Shown here piece after piece: positions 7,095 to 15,605 of a stretch of 43,783 bases of DNA; positions within the stretch are counted from its first letter, which is position 1, and the number at the start of each line of letters is the position of its first letter. A model generated the notes under the pieces. That model was given only the letters and a program-made list of their open reading frames with translations. It did not search any database and was not told where the DNA came from. Source of the stretch: CAZMFZ01 sp046152935. Its GTDB lineage: Bacteria; Bacteroidota; Bacteroidia; Cytophagales; UBA9547. The stretch spans positions 1 through 43,783 of the forward strand of contig JBJXGB010000203.1 of assembly GCA_046152935.1 (NCBI GenBank), in the 5' to 3' direction. The position numbers and the translations under genes were made by a program.

Positions 7095-8975
7095 ATGAGC
7101 CAAAAGAAAAAAGAGAATTCAGTTTCTCCGAAAAAATCAGCAAGCCCAGTTCTAAAAAGTACGTCAAAACCAGTAGCCTCGGTGCTGCAACCCAAAAAAC
7201 CTTTATTTCAAACACTTACTCCCTATCTCTGGATCTTGGGCGTTACTTTGGTTTGCTACACCCAATCGCTTTGGTTTCAGTTTTCTGGGCTAGACGATAG
7301 TTTCTTTTTAGTGGTTTATGCCCAATATTTTGCTGATGCACGCAATTTTATGCGAGGTTTCAAAGAATCAGGCGTGTTAGATTATTACCGTCCACTTTTG
7401 TTTGGCTCGTTGATATTTGATTACCAATTTACCAAAACCGATCCATTTTTCTACCATGTTACCAATATTATTTACCATTTAATTGGTTGCTGGGCATTGT
7501 ACAAATTATTAATCAAAATTAAGTTTGAGCCCATTTTTGCCTTGCTCACGACTTTGATCTACACTTCTCATCCAATGTGGACCATGGCTGTAGCTTGGGT
7601 TCCAGGCCGAAACGATCCAATGATTACCATGCTTACCCTAGGCTCGTTCAATTATTTGATAAATTTTATGGAAAAGGGCGGGTTTATCAATATTTTCTTG
7701 CATTGGCTGCTATTTACAATGGCTCTCTACACCAAAGAAACTTCCGCTTTATTTCCATTTATATGTATCGGATATTTCTTTTTACTCACCGATTGGAAAG
7801 CCAACTTTCAGAAAATAATGGTGATAGGAACTGGTTGGGGCATTATTGGTTTGATATGGTTTGCCATTCGTGCCGAAGCTTTAGAGCTAGCTAATAAGAA
7901 TGGTACGCGATTTACCTCTATTATTTATGGCGATTCTTGGATCAAAAACTTACCAGATTGGCCAGAATATATTGGTAAATTCACGTTGCCAATGAATTTG
8001 GCAAACTTTCCTAAATTTTCAACCTTCTCGACAGTAGCTGGCTGTATCTTGATTGCCATCTGGATTGTTCTATTCGTTTTGGCCAAAAAACGAAATCTCA
8101 ATGTTGTTGCCTTTTGGTTGCTTTGGATGTTGCTGTTTTTTGGCCCATCTACGATCTTTATATTTGCCGATTTTGGCCGTTACGATTATTTGGAACACAG
8201 ATTTCACACACCAGCCATTACCTTAGTGGTATTGATGAATGAACTCATTCGCAGCTTTTTTGCAGTTGGCGGTAGAGAGCATTTAAAAAAATATTTTCAA
8301 TGGGGTTTGATGGGTTGGGTGGTCGCCTATATTGCCTACACCATAATTCATAGTTGGAACTTTAAAGATGCGGAGGCATTCTGGAAGAAAGCCATCGAAG
8401 GAGCACCTTCATCCTCTCAAGTATTTAGGGGAATGGGAAAGGTGTATTACGATAAAGGTGAATTAGAAAAAGCTGAGGTAAATTTTATGCGAGCTGTCGA
8501 TTTGAATGTGCAAGAGGTAAATACCATTAGCGATTTGGGCAAAGCCTACGAAGGCAAAGGCGATTTGGAAGGTGCCGAAAGATGCTACAGAAGAACATTA
8601 AAAGTAGATTCTTTGCAGCCAGTTTTTGTGACAGATATGGCAAGAATATACGAGAAAAAACGCGATCTGGTAAATGCTGAAATCTGGTATATGAAGGCCA
8701 TCAGCCGCGATCCTAATTTCTGGCAAGCCAAATTTGGTATGGGCGTGTTGGCTTATCAAAAGGGTCGTCCGCAAGATGCCGAGCGTTTTTGGCTAGATGT
8801 AGTTCGTATCAATCCTGCTTACAACGATACTTACATCAATCTGGCAGTATTGTATTTTTATGTGCAGCAGTACGACAAAGCCATTCAATATCTCGATCAA
8901 CTAAAAGCCAAAGGCGTGGATGTAGAAAAATTAAATCCAGGTTTAGTGAATTCTTTGAAGCAATACAGAAAGTAG
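7095..8975 (+). CDS. Polytopic TMTC-like (GT-C fold) glycosyltransferase with C-terminal TPRs
   Basis: A 626-residue inner-membrane protein. A Lys/Ser/Pro-rich cytosolic tail of about 40 residues precedes roughly ten membrane helices (about 45-415), and the C-terminal 200 residues contain 4-5 tetratricopeptide repeats (GMGKVYYDKGELEKAEVNF; DLGKAYEGKGDLEGAERCY). In the first loop GLDDS places an acidic pair at 67-68, as in GT-C enzymes. SHPMWTMAVAWVPGRND at 158-174 parallels the HPxHTEAVAxxxGRAD signature of eukaryotic TMTC O-mannosyltransferases, and LYTKETS at 211-217 parallels their SKE motif. A role in polyprenyl-phosphate-sugar-dependent protein glycosylation is therefore inferred; substrate unknown. 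A bidirectional terminator follows. Confidence 0.7.
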   Translation: MSQKKKENSVSPKKSASPVLKSTSKPVASVLQPKKPLFQTLTPYLWILGVTLVCYTQSLWFQFSGLDDSFFLVVYAQYFADARNFMRGFKESGVLDYYRPLLFGSLIFDYQFTKTDPFFYHVTNIIYHLIGCWALYKLLIKIKFEPIFALLTTLIYTSHPMWTMAVAWVPGRNDPMITMLTLGSFNYLINFMEKGGFINIFLHWLLFTMALYTKETSALFPFICIGYFFLLTDWKANFQKIMVIGTGWGIIGLIWFAIRAEALELANKNGTRFTSIIYGDSWIKNLPDWPEYIGKFTLPMNLANFPKFSTFSTVAGCILIAIWIVLFVLAKKRNLNVVAFWLLWMLLFFGPSTIFIFADFGRYDYLEHRFHTPAITLVVLMNELIRSFFAVGGREHLKKYFQWGLMGWVVAYIAYTIIHSWNFKDAEAFWKKAIEGAPSSSQVFRGMGKVYYDKGELEKAEVNFMRAVDLNVQEVNTISDLGKAYEGKGDLEGAERCYRRTLKVDSLQPVFVTDMARIYEKKRDLVNAEIWYMKAISRDPNFWQAKFGMGVLAYQKGRPQDAERFWLDVVRINPAYNDTYINLAVLYFYVQQYDKAIQYLDQLKAKGVDVEKLNPGLVNSLKQYRK

Positions 8976-8993
8976 CTTTTATGAATATTAAAC

Positions 8994-9031
8994 AAAAAAA
9001 TAGCTTGGCATTTCTGCCAAGCTATTTTTTT
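8994..9031. terminator. Strong intrinsic terminator after the TMTC-like gene
   Basis: Stem TAGCTTGGCA (9001-9010), loop TTTC, stem TGCCAAGCTA (9015-9024), flanked by seven A before and a T-run after. It is functional in both orientations and closes the TMTC-like gene on the plus strand. Confidence 0.88.
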
Positions 9032-9222
9032 GTTTATCTGTTAAAATTTATTCGATAACATACTCTATTTACCGATTTATCAAGGTTAATTTTTTGCAAA
9101 AATAATTGATGTAATGCCAATAAAATATCGAAAAGACGCCCTTTGTGTTAATTTTTTGGTATAAAATTCGTTCAAATTGCATTAATCAACGTTATATACT
9201 CTGTGATTTTGATATAATTACC

Positions 9223-9230
9223 TATATTTG
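9223..9230 (+). promoter_or_regulatory. Candidate -7 element (TATATTTG) of the PorE-like gene
   Basis: TATATTTG fits the Bacteroidota TAnnTTTG -7 element and lies 33 nt upstream of the chosen ATG. A convincing -33 TTTG at 17-23 nt spacing is not present (the closest TTTG is only 11 nt away), so this is tentative. Confidence 0.3.
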
Positions 9231-9263
9231 TATTTTACCAATATCAAAATCATTTCAATACCA

Positions 9264-11468
9264 ATGAATAAAGGTTTTATAGGTATAATATTAATATTTT
9301 TTTCCCTTACTACTACCACAGCCTTTTGCCAATCTGTAGATGATAATTTGGTAAGTCTTGGCGATGAAATTTATGCTTTTGGTGATAAAAAAGATGCTTT
9401 AGGAACTTATTTGCAGGCAGTTGAGGTAAATCCCGACAATGTAAAAGCCAATTACATGGTTGGCAAATGTTATTTGGAGACTATTCAAAAAGAACTTTCT
9501 GTCACATATTTGCAGAAAGCATATCAATTAAACAAAGATATTGCCCCAGATATACTTTTTATGATCGCAAATGGTTATCAATTGGGTAGTAAATTTGAAG
9601 ATGCAATCAATTACTACAAACAATATAAAGAAAATGTTAACGATGCAAAAGCTGCCAAGTTGGCCTCGACCGTTAAAGATGAAATAATTCGTACAGATCG
9701 AAAAATTTATGAGTGCATAAATGGAGCAAATTATTACTCTAATCAATCGGCTTATAAAATTGAAAATATCAAAGATGTGATCAATTCTGAATATCCAGAT
9801 TATGCGCCAGCAGTGACGGCCGACAACCAACAGATGTTTTTTACATCCAGAAGAAGTGGCGGAGTTGGCAAGAATAAAGACACAGATAATGAGTTTTTTG
9901 AAGACATTTGGACAAGCAAAAAAGTGAATGGCGAATGGACTAGACCGAAAAATATGCAAAAGCCCATTAACTCTGAAACTCACGATGCTAGTATAGGCAT
10001 TTCTCCAAATGGGAAGGAGCTTTTTTTGTACAAACCAGACAATGGCGGAGATATATACGTGAGTAAGTTGCAAGAAAATGGCCAATGGGGCAGTCCAACA
10101 GGCATGGGCAGAACCATAAATTCGCGCGACAAAGAACCTTCAGTAGGTATTTCTTACGATGGCAAAACATTGTACTTTTCTAGCGACAGGCCTGGTGGCT
10201 TTGGTGGCTTAGACATTTATAGGTCCGAATTAGATAAAGGCAACGCTTGGTCAAAGCCTGTAAATTTGGGCTCGGCCATCAATACTGAATATGACGATGA
10301 CAGCCCTTTTATCGACTTAGATGGCAAAACGCTCTTTTTTAGCTCTCGTGGGCACAAAGGAATGGGCGGATTTGATATTTATAGGTCTGAATTCAATGGT
10401 GAAAAAAAGGTGTGGACTGAACCTGAAAATATGGGCTATCCTATTAATTCGCCTGACGATGATATCTATTTTGTAATTACGGGAGATGGAAAAACGGGCT
10501 ATTTTTCATCTGCAAAAGGCGATGGCTTTGGCGACAAAGATATTTATGTCATTCATTTAGATCAAACGCCCATCATCAAACGAGATACGACTACAAAGCA
10601 ACCAGCTGTAGCAGAGGCAGTCAAGAAAGATTCGTTGGCAAAAAAACCAGTGGTAGCGGTAACAAAGAAAGATTCTGTAGCCACTCAAAAGCCAATTGCA
10701 GGTGCCAGGAAAGGTATTACTACAACGCCAGTGTCAGAAAGGCCCACTCTTGACAAAACCAATAAAAACATCACTACTACTGCCAGAAAACCGGGAAATG
10801 AAGTGGCAAAACCTGTAATAGCAGCAAATACAGAAACGTTCCCAACGGTTTTTAAGGGTCAAGTGGCAGATTATTATTCCAATTTGCCAGTCGATGCCAA
10901 AGTGGTAATCAATGATTTGAAAGGAAATGTGGTAAATGTGCTCGATGTAGGGGAAGACGGCTCATATTCAACGGAGATTTCGCAAGGAAAACCTGCAAAA
11001 TATTCGATAACTGTTACCAAACAAGGCTACATATATAATAATGTTTTAGTAAGTATTCCTGCTAATGGAAAATCTCAGAAAACGGTTGTCAAAGATTTTA
11101 ACTTGCGTAAAGTAAGTGTTGGCGAAGCGTTTATTCTCCGAAATATTTACTACGATTTCGACAAAGCGATCATTCAAAAGCAATCGTTTCAATATTTGGA
11201 CAAATTGGTGGCTTGGGCAAAAGCGCACCCCACTGTGGTGATGGAAATTGGTGGACACACCGACAGCTATGGTTTGGCAGATTACAATCGTATACTTTCG
11301 CAGAAGCGGGTAGATTCTGTAATGCTATACTTGACTGCTAAGGGTGTAAATCCATCGCACTTGACAGCCATTGGATATGGCGAAGATCGCCCGTTGGCTT
11401 CCAACGATGATGATCCTGAGGGGCGAGAAATAAACCGCAGAACGGAATTTAAGATTCTAAAGCACTAG
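9264..11468 (+). CDS. PorE-like outer-membrane/periplasmic protein: TPR, WD40-like propeller, CRD, OmpA domain
   Basis: A 734-residue exported protein. The signal peptide (MNKGFIGIILIFFSLTTTTAFCQ) fixes the start at ATG 9264; the frame opens earlier at a TTG. Domains in order: TPR repeats (about 20-130), WD40-like PD40 propeller blades (about 160-430, each blade with GxxLYFSSDRPGGFGGxDIYRS), a Lys/Thr/Pro-rich linker (about 440-540), a carboxypeptidase-regulatory-like beta domain (about 545-620), and a C-terminal OmpA peptidoglycan-binding domain (YYDFDKAII, GGHTDSYG, NRILSQKRVDSV, NRRTEFKIL). This is the architecture of PorE (P. gingivalis PG1058), a type IX secretion component that anchors to peptidoglycan. 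Unlike a classical lipoprotein there is no clear lipobox. Many paralogues share this layout, so the T9SS role is inference. Confidence 0.85.
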   Translation: MNKGFIGIILIFFSLTTTTAFCQSVDDNLVSLGDEIYAFGDKKDALGTYLQAVEVNPDNVKANYMVGKCYLETIQKELSVTYLQKAYQLNKDIAPDILFMIANGYQLGSKFEDAINYYKQYKENVNDAKAAKLASTVKDEIIRTDRKIYECINGANYYSNQSAYKIENIKDVINSEYPDYAPAVTADNQQMFFTSRRSGGVGKNKDTDNEFFEDIWTSKKVNGEWTRPKNMQKPINSETHDASIGISPNGKELFLYKPDNGGDIYVSKLQENGQWGSPTGMGRTINSRDKEPSVGISYDGKTLYFSSDRPGGFGGLDIYRSELDKGNAWSKPVNLGSAINTEYDDDSPFIDLDGKTLFFSSRGHKGMGGFDIYRSEFNGEKKVWTEPENMGYPINSPDDDIYFVITGDGKTGYFSSAKGDGFGDKDIYVIHLDQTPIIKRDTTTKQPAVAEAVKKDSLAKKPVVAVTKKDSVATQKPIAGARKGITTTPVSERPTLDKTNKNITTTARKPGNEVAKPVIAANTETFPTVFKGQVADYYSNLPVDAKVVINDLKGNVVNVLDVGEDGSYSTEISQGKPAKYSITVTKQGYIYNNVLVSIPANGKSQKTVVKDFNLRKVSVGEAFILRNIYYDFDKAIIQKQSFQYLDKLVAWAKAHPTVVMEIGGHTDSYGLADYNRILSQKRVDSVMLYLTAKGVNPSHLTAIGYGEDRPLASNDDDPEGREINRRTEFKILKH

Positions 11469-11483
11469 TTATCGTCAAATGTT

Positions 11484-12083
11484 TTGGATTATCTAATTCA
11501 ATATTTTAACTCAAATTGTCTCGAAATTTTTGGCTTCATCACAGGCTTGCTTTGTGTCTATCTCAATGCAAAAGAAAATGTGTGGGGTTGGCCAATTGCT
11601 ATGGCAAGTGCCGTTCTTTACGCATTCGTTTTTTACAAATCGAAGCTGTATGCAGATATGGGTTTGCAGCTGTTTTTCTTCGCTATTTGTGCCTACGGAT
11701 TGTACGAATGGATTGCGAAAAAATCTGATAATCAGCCACTTAATATCTCTTCCTTATCTGGACTTGTAAATGTCGGTGGTATATTTTCTTGTTTGGTTTT
11801 GTCCGTTTTTTTCTCTTTGGTGTTGAGAGAGTATACAGATTCTGATATGCCTTTTTGGGATGGCACTACCGCCGCCATTAGCATCGTTGCACAGTTTTTT
11901 TTAGCAAGAAAGAAAACGGAGAATTGGATTTACTGGATCGTTGCCGACATCTTGTATGTTGGATTGTATCTGTACAAAGGCTTGATAATGACCGCATTTC
12001 TGTATTTCATCTTCATTTTTTTAGCATATTACGGCTATTTGCAATGGAAAAAATCGATGGTTAAAAGATTAAGCGATGCGTAG
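11484..12083 (+). CDS. pnuC: PnuC family nicotinamide riboside transporter
   Basis: A 199-residue inner-membrane protein with about seven helices. PnuC hallmarks are EIFGFITGLLCVYLNAKENVWGWPIAMASAVLYAFVFYKSKLYADMGLQLFFFAICAYGLYEW and the C-terminal NWIYWIVADILYVGLYLYKGL with YGYLQWKK. It facilitates nicotinamide riboside entry driven by phosphorylation inside. The start must be TTG at 11484: the frame is open only from the upstream gene's stop codon, and no ATG occurs before residue 40. The 15-nt gap to the PorE-like gene suggests co-transcription, and its end overlaps the kinase gene by 8 nt. Because PnuC homologues in this phylum can carry thiamine (PnuT), the kinase neighbour is what argues for nicotinamide riboside. 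Confidence 0.9.
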   Translation: MDYLIQYFNSNCLEIFGFITGLLCVYLNAKENVWGWPIAMASAVLYAFVFYKSKLYADMGLQLFFFAICAYGLYEWIAKKSDNQPLNISSLSGLVNVGGIFSCLVLSVFFSLVLREYTDSDMPFWDGTTAAISIVAQFFLARKKTENWIYWIVADILYVGLYLYKGLIMTAFLYFIFIFLAYYGYLQWKKSMVKRLSDA

Positions 12084-12639
12084 CCCAATCAAAATTGTAC
12101 TTTTTGGTCCTGAATCGACCGGAAAATCGGTGCTATCAGAGCAACTTGCCAAGCATTTCGGCACAATTTGGGTGGCCGAATATGCTAGAAATTACCTTGA
12201 ATCAAAGAAAAAATATTACGATTTTTATAGCAAAGGCAGCGAAGCCATTTGTTTGCAAGAAGACATTCTTCCGATTGTTTTGGGTCAGATTGCTTTTGAA
12301 GATTTGCAAATTCAATCTGCCAAAAAGTATATTTTTTTTGACACCAACCCATTGCAAACCAAAGTCTATGTCAACTACTACTACAAAACAGAGTACACTT
12401 GGCTGCTGAAAATACTTGAAGAACGAAGTTACAATTTGTACTTATTGACTGATATTGATATCGAATGGCAGCCAGATTTGCTGAGAGACCGACCAGAAAA
12501 CCGAGTAGAGCTGTTCAATTTATTTGAAAAGGAGCTAAAAACTAGGCAGTTGCCTTATGAAACCATATCAGGAAGCGATACAGAAAGATTGAAAAACGCG
12601 ATTGTAAAAATTGAGCATTGGGTTGAAAAAAATAAATAG
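12076..12639 (+). CDS. NadR-like ATP-binding protein, probable ribosylnicotinamide kinase
   Basis: A 187-residue P-loop protein with Walker A GPESTGKS at 11-18, WVAEYARNYLESK (substrate-site region typical of the NadR kinase domain), IFFDTNPLQTKVY (Walker-B-like) and RDRPENR near the end. This matches the C-terminal kinase domain of NadR, without the adenylyltransferase or HTH parts. It would phosphorylate nicotinamide riboside to NMN. It overlaps pnuC by 8 nt, giving a transporter-kinase salvage pair that feeds NAD synthesis. Substrate is inferred from context; a related nucleoside kinase role is possible. Confidence 0.8.
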   Translation: MRSPIKIVLFGPESTGKSVLSEQLAKHFGTIWVAEYARNYLESKKKYYDFYSKGSEAICLQEDILPIVLGQIAFEDLQIQSAKKYIFFDTNPLQTKVYVNYYYKTEYTWLLKILEERSYNLYLLTDIDIEWQPDLLRDRPENRVELFNLFEKELKTRQLPYETISGSDTERLKNAIVKIEHWVEKNK

Positions 12640-12834
12640 GTATTCGTACAATTTTTGATTTTCCTACTGAAATAAACGAACAAGAAATTTGAGATAGACA
12701 TCAAAATCTTCTTTTTTGCAGCATTAGATACACAACTAAATCCACTTGTGCTTGTGATTTCTCCCTAGTGAACACATTGGTTTTGCAATTTGAGGAACAT
12801 TTATACAAATAGTGTTCTATTATAAACTGCAAAT

Positions 12835-12868
12835 AAAAGCCTGTAAGTCGTTGACTTACAGGCTTTTT
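12835..12868. terminator. Terminator of tRNA-Asp transcript
   Basis: A perfect 15-bp stem (12835-12849 with 12853-12867), 3-nt loop GTT, A-run on the left and T-run on the right, so usable in both directions. It lies 15 nt beyond the 3' end of the minus-strand tRNA and 195 nt after the kinase gene. Confidence 0.85.
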
Positions 12869-12881
12869 CATTACTATTAAG

Positions 12882-12955
12882 CGGTTCGGACGGGACTCGA
12901 ACCCGCGACCCCATGCGTGACAGGCATGTATTCTAACCAACTGAACTACCAAACC
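12882..12955 (-). tRNA. tRNA-Asp (anticodon GTC)
   Basis: On the minus strand a full 74-nt cloverleaf folds. The acceptor stem GGTTTGG/CCGAACC has one G-T pair, the D-arm is TAGTTCAGTTGGTTAGA, the anticodon arm CATGC-CTGTCAC-GCATG has GTC in the loop (complement at 12919-12921), and the T-arm is GCGGG-TTCGAGT-CCCGT with G73 discriminator as expected for Asp. CCA is not encoded. A terminator follows, and a decayed partial copy lies 151 bp upstream. Confidence 0.97.
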
Positions 12956-13014
12956 AAAAATTCTTTATCTTTAATAGAACCTGCGACAACAGCCGAAGTA
13001 ATCAAAAATTTTGG
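12930..13014. repeat. Direct repeat copy A (85 bp, tRNA-Asp 5' half plus its upstream flank)
   Basis: Matches copy B at 13081-13165 at a constant 151-bp offset with three mismatches in 85 bp. It covers the first third of tRNA-Asp and about 59 bp of its upstream flank, where the promoter would sit. Confidence 0.9.
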
Positions 13015-13040
13015 GATAAACCACTTTTTCAAACATTTTT

Positions 13041-13106
13041 TGGACTCGAACAGCGACTCTCCCCTGCAAAGCAGAGGAACATTCTAACCAACTGAACTAC
13101 CAAACC
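13041..13106 (-). pseudogene. Degenerate tRNA-Asp copy (pseudo-tRNA)
   Basis: The first 26 or so nt are identical to tRNA-Asp (acceptor 5' strand and D-arm), and a T-loop TTCGAGTCC is still present. In between, the anticodon arm has become TCCTCTGC-TTT-GCAGGGGA, an 8-bp stem with a 3-nt loop, so no normal 7-nt anticodon loop exists. The 3' acceptor strand is replaced by A-rich sequence. It cannot fold as a standard tRNA and is presumably a decayed tandem duplicate. Confidence 0.75.
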
Positions 13107-13165
13107 TAAGATTCTTTATCTTTAATAGAACCTACGACAACAGCCGAAGTAATCAAAAATTTTGG
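13081..13165. repeat. Direct repeat copy B (85 bp)
   Basis: Second copy of the tRNA-Asp 5' half plus upstream flank, 151 bp from copy A, three mismatches. Together the copies mark a tandem duplication of the tRNA locus. Confidence 0.9.
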
Positions 13166-13351
13166 AGTACCCAACCCACTTTAGAATTGGGACTGCAAAA
13201 GTACAAGTATGTTTTAAATATACAAGATGTATTCAAAAATATATTTCCCATAGTGCTGCTAAATTGCCATTTCATTAAGTTCCACCAAATGGCAAACATA
13301 TAGATAGGTTTTTTTGAAGATTACTGATATGGTGCTATTGTATCATCTGGC
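13107..13351. other. Non-coding stretch between the tRNA duplication and glgB
   Basis: Apart from the repeat flank ending at 13165, this AT-rich stretch shows no coding frame, hairpin or RNA gene that I can recognise. It separates the pseudo-tRNA from the end of glgB. Confidence 0.4.
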
Positions 13352-15376
13352 CTATTTAATTTTTTCCAACACCAAAGCCGTTCGATTGGTGAGATACAAA
13401 CTCAACAAATTTTGATCGCCATTGAGCGTAGTAAAATAATCCATGTTGGTATCTATTCGGCCATGTCCGCCAAAAGAACGGGCATCAGAATTGAGAATTA
13501 TTTTGTAAGTACCCCTTTGCGGTACTGGAAACCGATAATCGAAAATGGAATTAAAAGGGGAGAAATTGAAAATGAAAATCAGATTCTTACGTTCAAAAAT
13601 AATCACTTTGTTCCCGCTGTCCATGTTCAATTGTTGAGCACCTTTCGAATGCAGCAATTCGTGCTTTTGAGCTAGATGAATCATCTCTTTATCGAAGTTG
13701 TTGAGAAATTTGTATTTAAGTTTCTCATTATCTGCTAAGCTCCATTGTCGTCTGGCATATTTGTGGCTCCATTCGTTGCCCTCTCTTGGAAAATCTATCC
13801 ACTCTGGGTGGCCAAATTCATTGCCGATGAAAGTCATGTAGCCTTCCCCCCCAAGAGCCAAAGTTATCAACCTAATAATTTTATGGAGCGAAATACCACG
13901 GTCAATTTCCATATTTTGGTCGCCCTCGCTCATGTGCCAATACATTTCTTTATCCATTAGCCAAAAAGCCAATGTTTTGTCGCCTACTAAAGCCTGATCG
14001 TGGCTTTCGGCATAGCAGATGGTTTTTTCTTTGTATCGTCTATTGGTGAGCACATTGTAAAGTTCAAAAATATCCCAATCTTCGTCTCTTTGGTGCTTTA
14101 AAATCTTGATCCAATAGTCTGGAATGCCCATTCCCAACCGAAAATCAAACCCTAAACCGCCATCTTTTGGTTTTCTACAGCCGCCTGGCATGCCACTCAT
14201 GTCTTCAGCGACACTGATTGCATTTTTGTTGATCGTGTGGATAAGTTCGTTGGCAAGCGTTACGTAGTTGACGGAATCCCAATCTACTTGGTCTTTAAAA
14301 TACTTGTCGTAATGATCGAAAGTTGTGTAGCCGTGGTGTTCGTAAAGCATCGAGGTGATGCCATCAAACCGAAAGCCATCGAAATGAAACTCTTCCATCC
14401 AATATTTGAGATTTGAAAGTAAAAATTGTTTTACTTCCCACTTTCCATAATCAAATAATTTTGAATCCCAGTGGTCGTGGTAGCCTTTGCCGCCAGTGTG
14501 GAAATATTGGTGATCGGTGCCGTCAAATTCATTCAAACCCTCATCAATATTTTTTACAGCATGTGAATGCACTATATCCATTATTACGGCTACATCTATT
14601 TTATGTGCTTCATTCACAAGGTATTTTAAATCTTCTGGCGTGCCAAAACGCGAACTGGGAGCAAAATAATTTGACACATGGTAGCCAAACGAACCATAAT
14701 ACGGGTGCTCTGCAATGGCCATAAACTGAATGGTATTGTAGCCTAAGTTTTTTATTCTCGGCAATATTTGATCTGCAAATTCGCGGTAAGTGCCTACGCC
14801 TTCTTTTTCTTGGGCCATCCCAATGTGTGCTTCGTAAATCAAGGGCATTTTGCTTGCTTTTTCTATTGAAAAAGATTTGTCGTTCCAATGAAACGGCTTC
14901 TCTGGTGCCCAATGCTGGCCAGAGAATACTTTATTTTGTTCGTTTTGAATAGTGCGTCTAATGTATGCTGGTATTCGATCTTTGTGGCCATTATTGCCAT
15001 GAATATGAACTTTTACAAGACCTTCGTGCTTAAATGTGTTTGCATAGTCGCTGTCAGCCAAAAATATTTCCCAGACTCCATTATCTACTTTTGTGAGTGG
15101 ATGTGTGCTTCGATCCCAATTGTTAAAATCACCCATAAAAAACAAGGCGTGTGCATTTGGTGCCCATTCTCGGTACCACCAGCCTTTTTTATTGGAATCA
15201 TAATTGATACCTAGGTATTTATAGCCATCGGCAAATGCAACAAGGCTGCCACTTTTACTTTCAATATCGGCCTTGCTGGAGTAAAATCTTTCCATTCGAG
15301 CTCTGATATCATTTTCGTAGGGAGTTAACCAAAGGTCGTCTTCGATAAGGGCTAATTTTTGTATCGTTTCTGCCAT
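13352..15376 (-). CDS. glgB: 1,4-alpha-glucan branching enzyme, eukaryotic-like GH13_8 type
   Basis: Forms alpha-1,6 branches in glycogen. The 674-residue protein has an N-terminal CBM48 domain (GWWYREWAPNAHALFFMGDFNNWD, about 60-150), a GH13 barrel (about 180-520) and a C-terminal beta domain. Catalytic features: DIVHSH at 267-272, nucleophile Asp338 in DGFRFDGITSM, acid Glu391 in SVAEDMSGMP, and His459-Asp460 in AESHDQALVGDK. EDMSGMP and FDGITSMLYEHHG are closer to eukaryotic GBE1 than to E. coli GlgB. ATG start. No glgA, glgC or glgX lies nearby, so glycogen genes are dispersed. Confidence 0.95.
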   Translation of the reverse strand: MAETIQKLALIEDDLWLTPYENDIRARMERFYSSKADIESKSGSLVAFADGYKYLGINYDSNKKGWWYREWAPNAHALFFMGDFNNWDRSTHPLTKVDNGVWEIFLADSDYANTFKHEGLVKVHIHGNNGHKDRIPAYIRRTIQNEQNKVFSGQHWAPEKPFHWNDKSFSIEKASKMPLIYEAHIGMAQEKEGVGTYREFADQILPRIKNLGYNTIQFMAIAEHPYYGSFGYHVSNYFAPSSRFGTPEDLKYLVNEAHKIDVAVIMDIVHSHAVKNIDEGLNEFDGTDHQYFHTGGKGYHDHWDSKLFDYGKWEVKQFLLSNLKYWMEEFHFDGFRFDGITSMLYEHHGYTTFDHYDKYFKDQVDWDSVNYVTLANELIHTINKNAISVAEDMSGMPGGCRKPKDGGLGFDFRLGMGIPDYWIKILKHQRDEDWDIFELYNVLTNRRYKEKTICYAESHDQALVGDKTLAFWLMDKEMYWHMSEGDQNMEIDRGISLHKIIRLITLALGGEGYMTFIGNEFGHPEWIDFPREGNEWSHKYARRQWSLADNEKLKYKFLNNFDKEMIHLAQKHELLHSKGAQQLNMDSGNKVIIFERKNLIFIFNFSPFNSIFDYRFPVPQRGTYKIILNSDARSFGGHGRIDTNMDYFTTLNGDQNLLSLYLTNRTALVLEKIK

Positions 15377-15605
15377 TTTTGAAAGATTGTTTTAATTGGA
15401 TTGTACGTGATCGTCTGATTTTCAGATACCTACATTGCTAATAATAATTTAATTACGCCTTTTTAGCTACTCTTTAGCTATCAACATGTATGAAATGTAT
15501 ATATATATTATCAATTCACAACAATTTTACGCATCATATTTGAGCATTTGTAGTATATAAACTAAAATTCAATATCTTAGCGGCAGATAAATCATTTATA
15601 AATCT

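Noticed and set aside
9528..10085. Minus-strand 185-codon frame inside the PorE-like gene
   Set aside because: Antisense shadow of a well-supported gene with domain structure; its translation is Cys/Phe/Ile-rich and has no signature.
12701..12952. Minus-strand 83-codon frame starting MVVQLVRIHACHAWGRGFESRPNR
   Set aside because: It is the translated tRNA-Asp gene and its terminator; this peptide pattern is a typical false ORF of tRNA genes.
14610..14912. Minus-strand 100-codon frame within glgB
   Set aside because: Same strand but another frame of a gene with intact catalytic motifs; no independent support.
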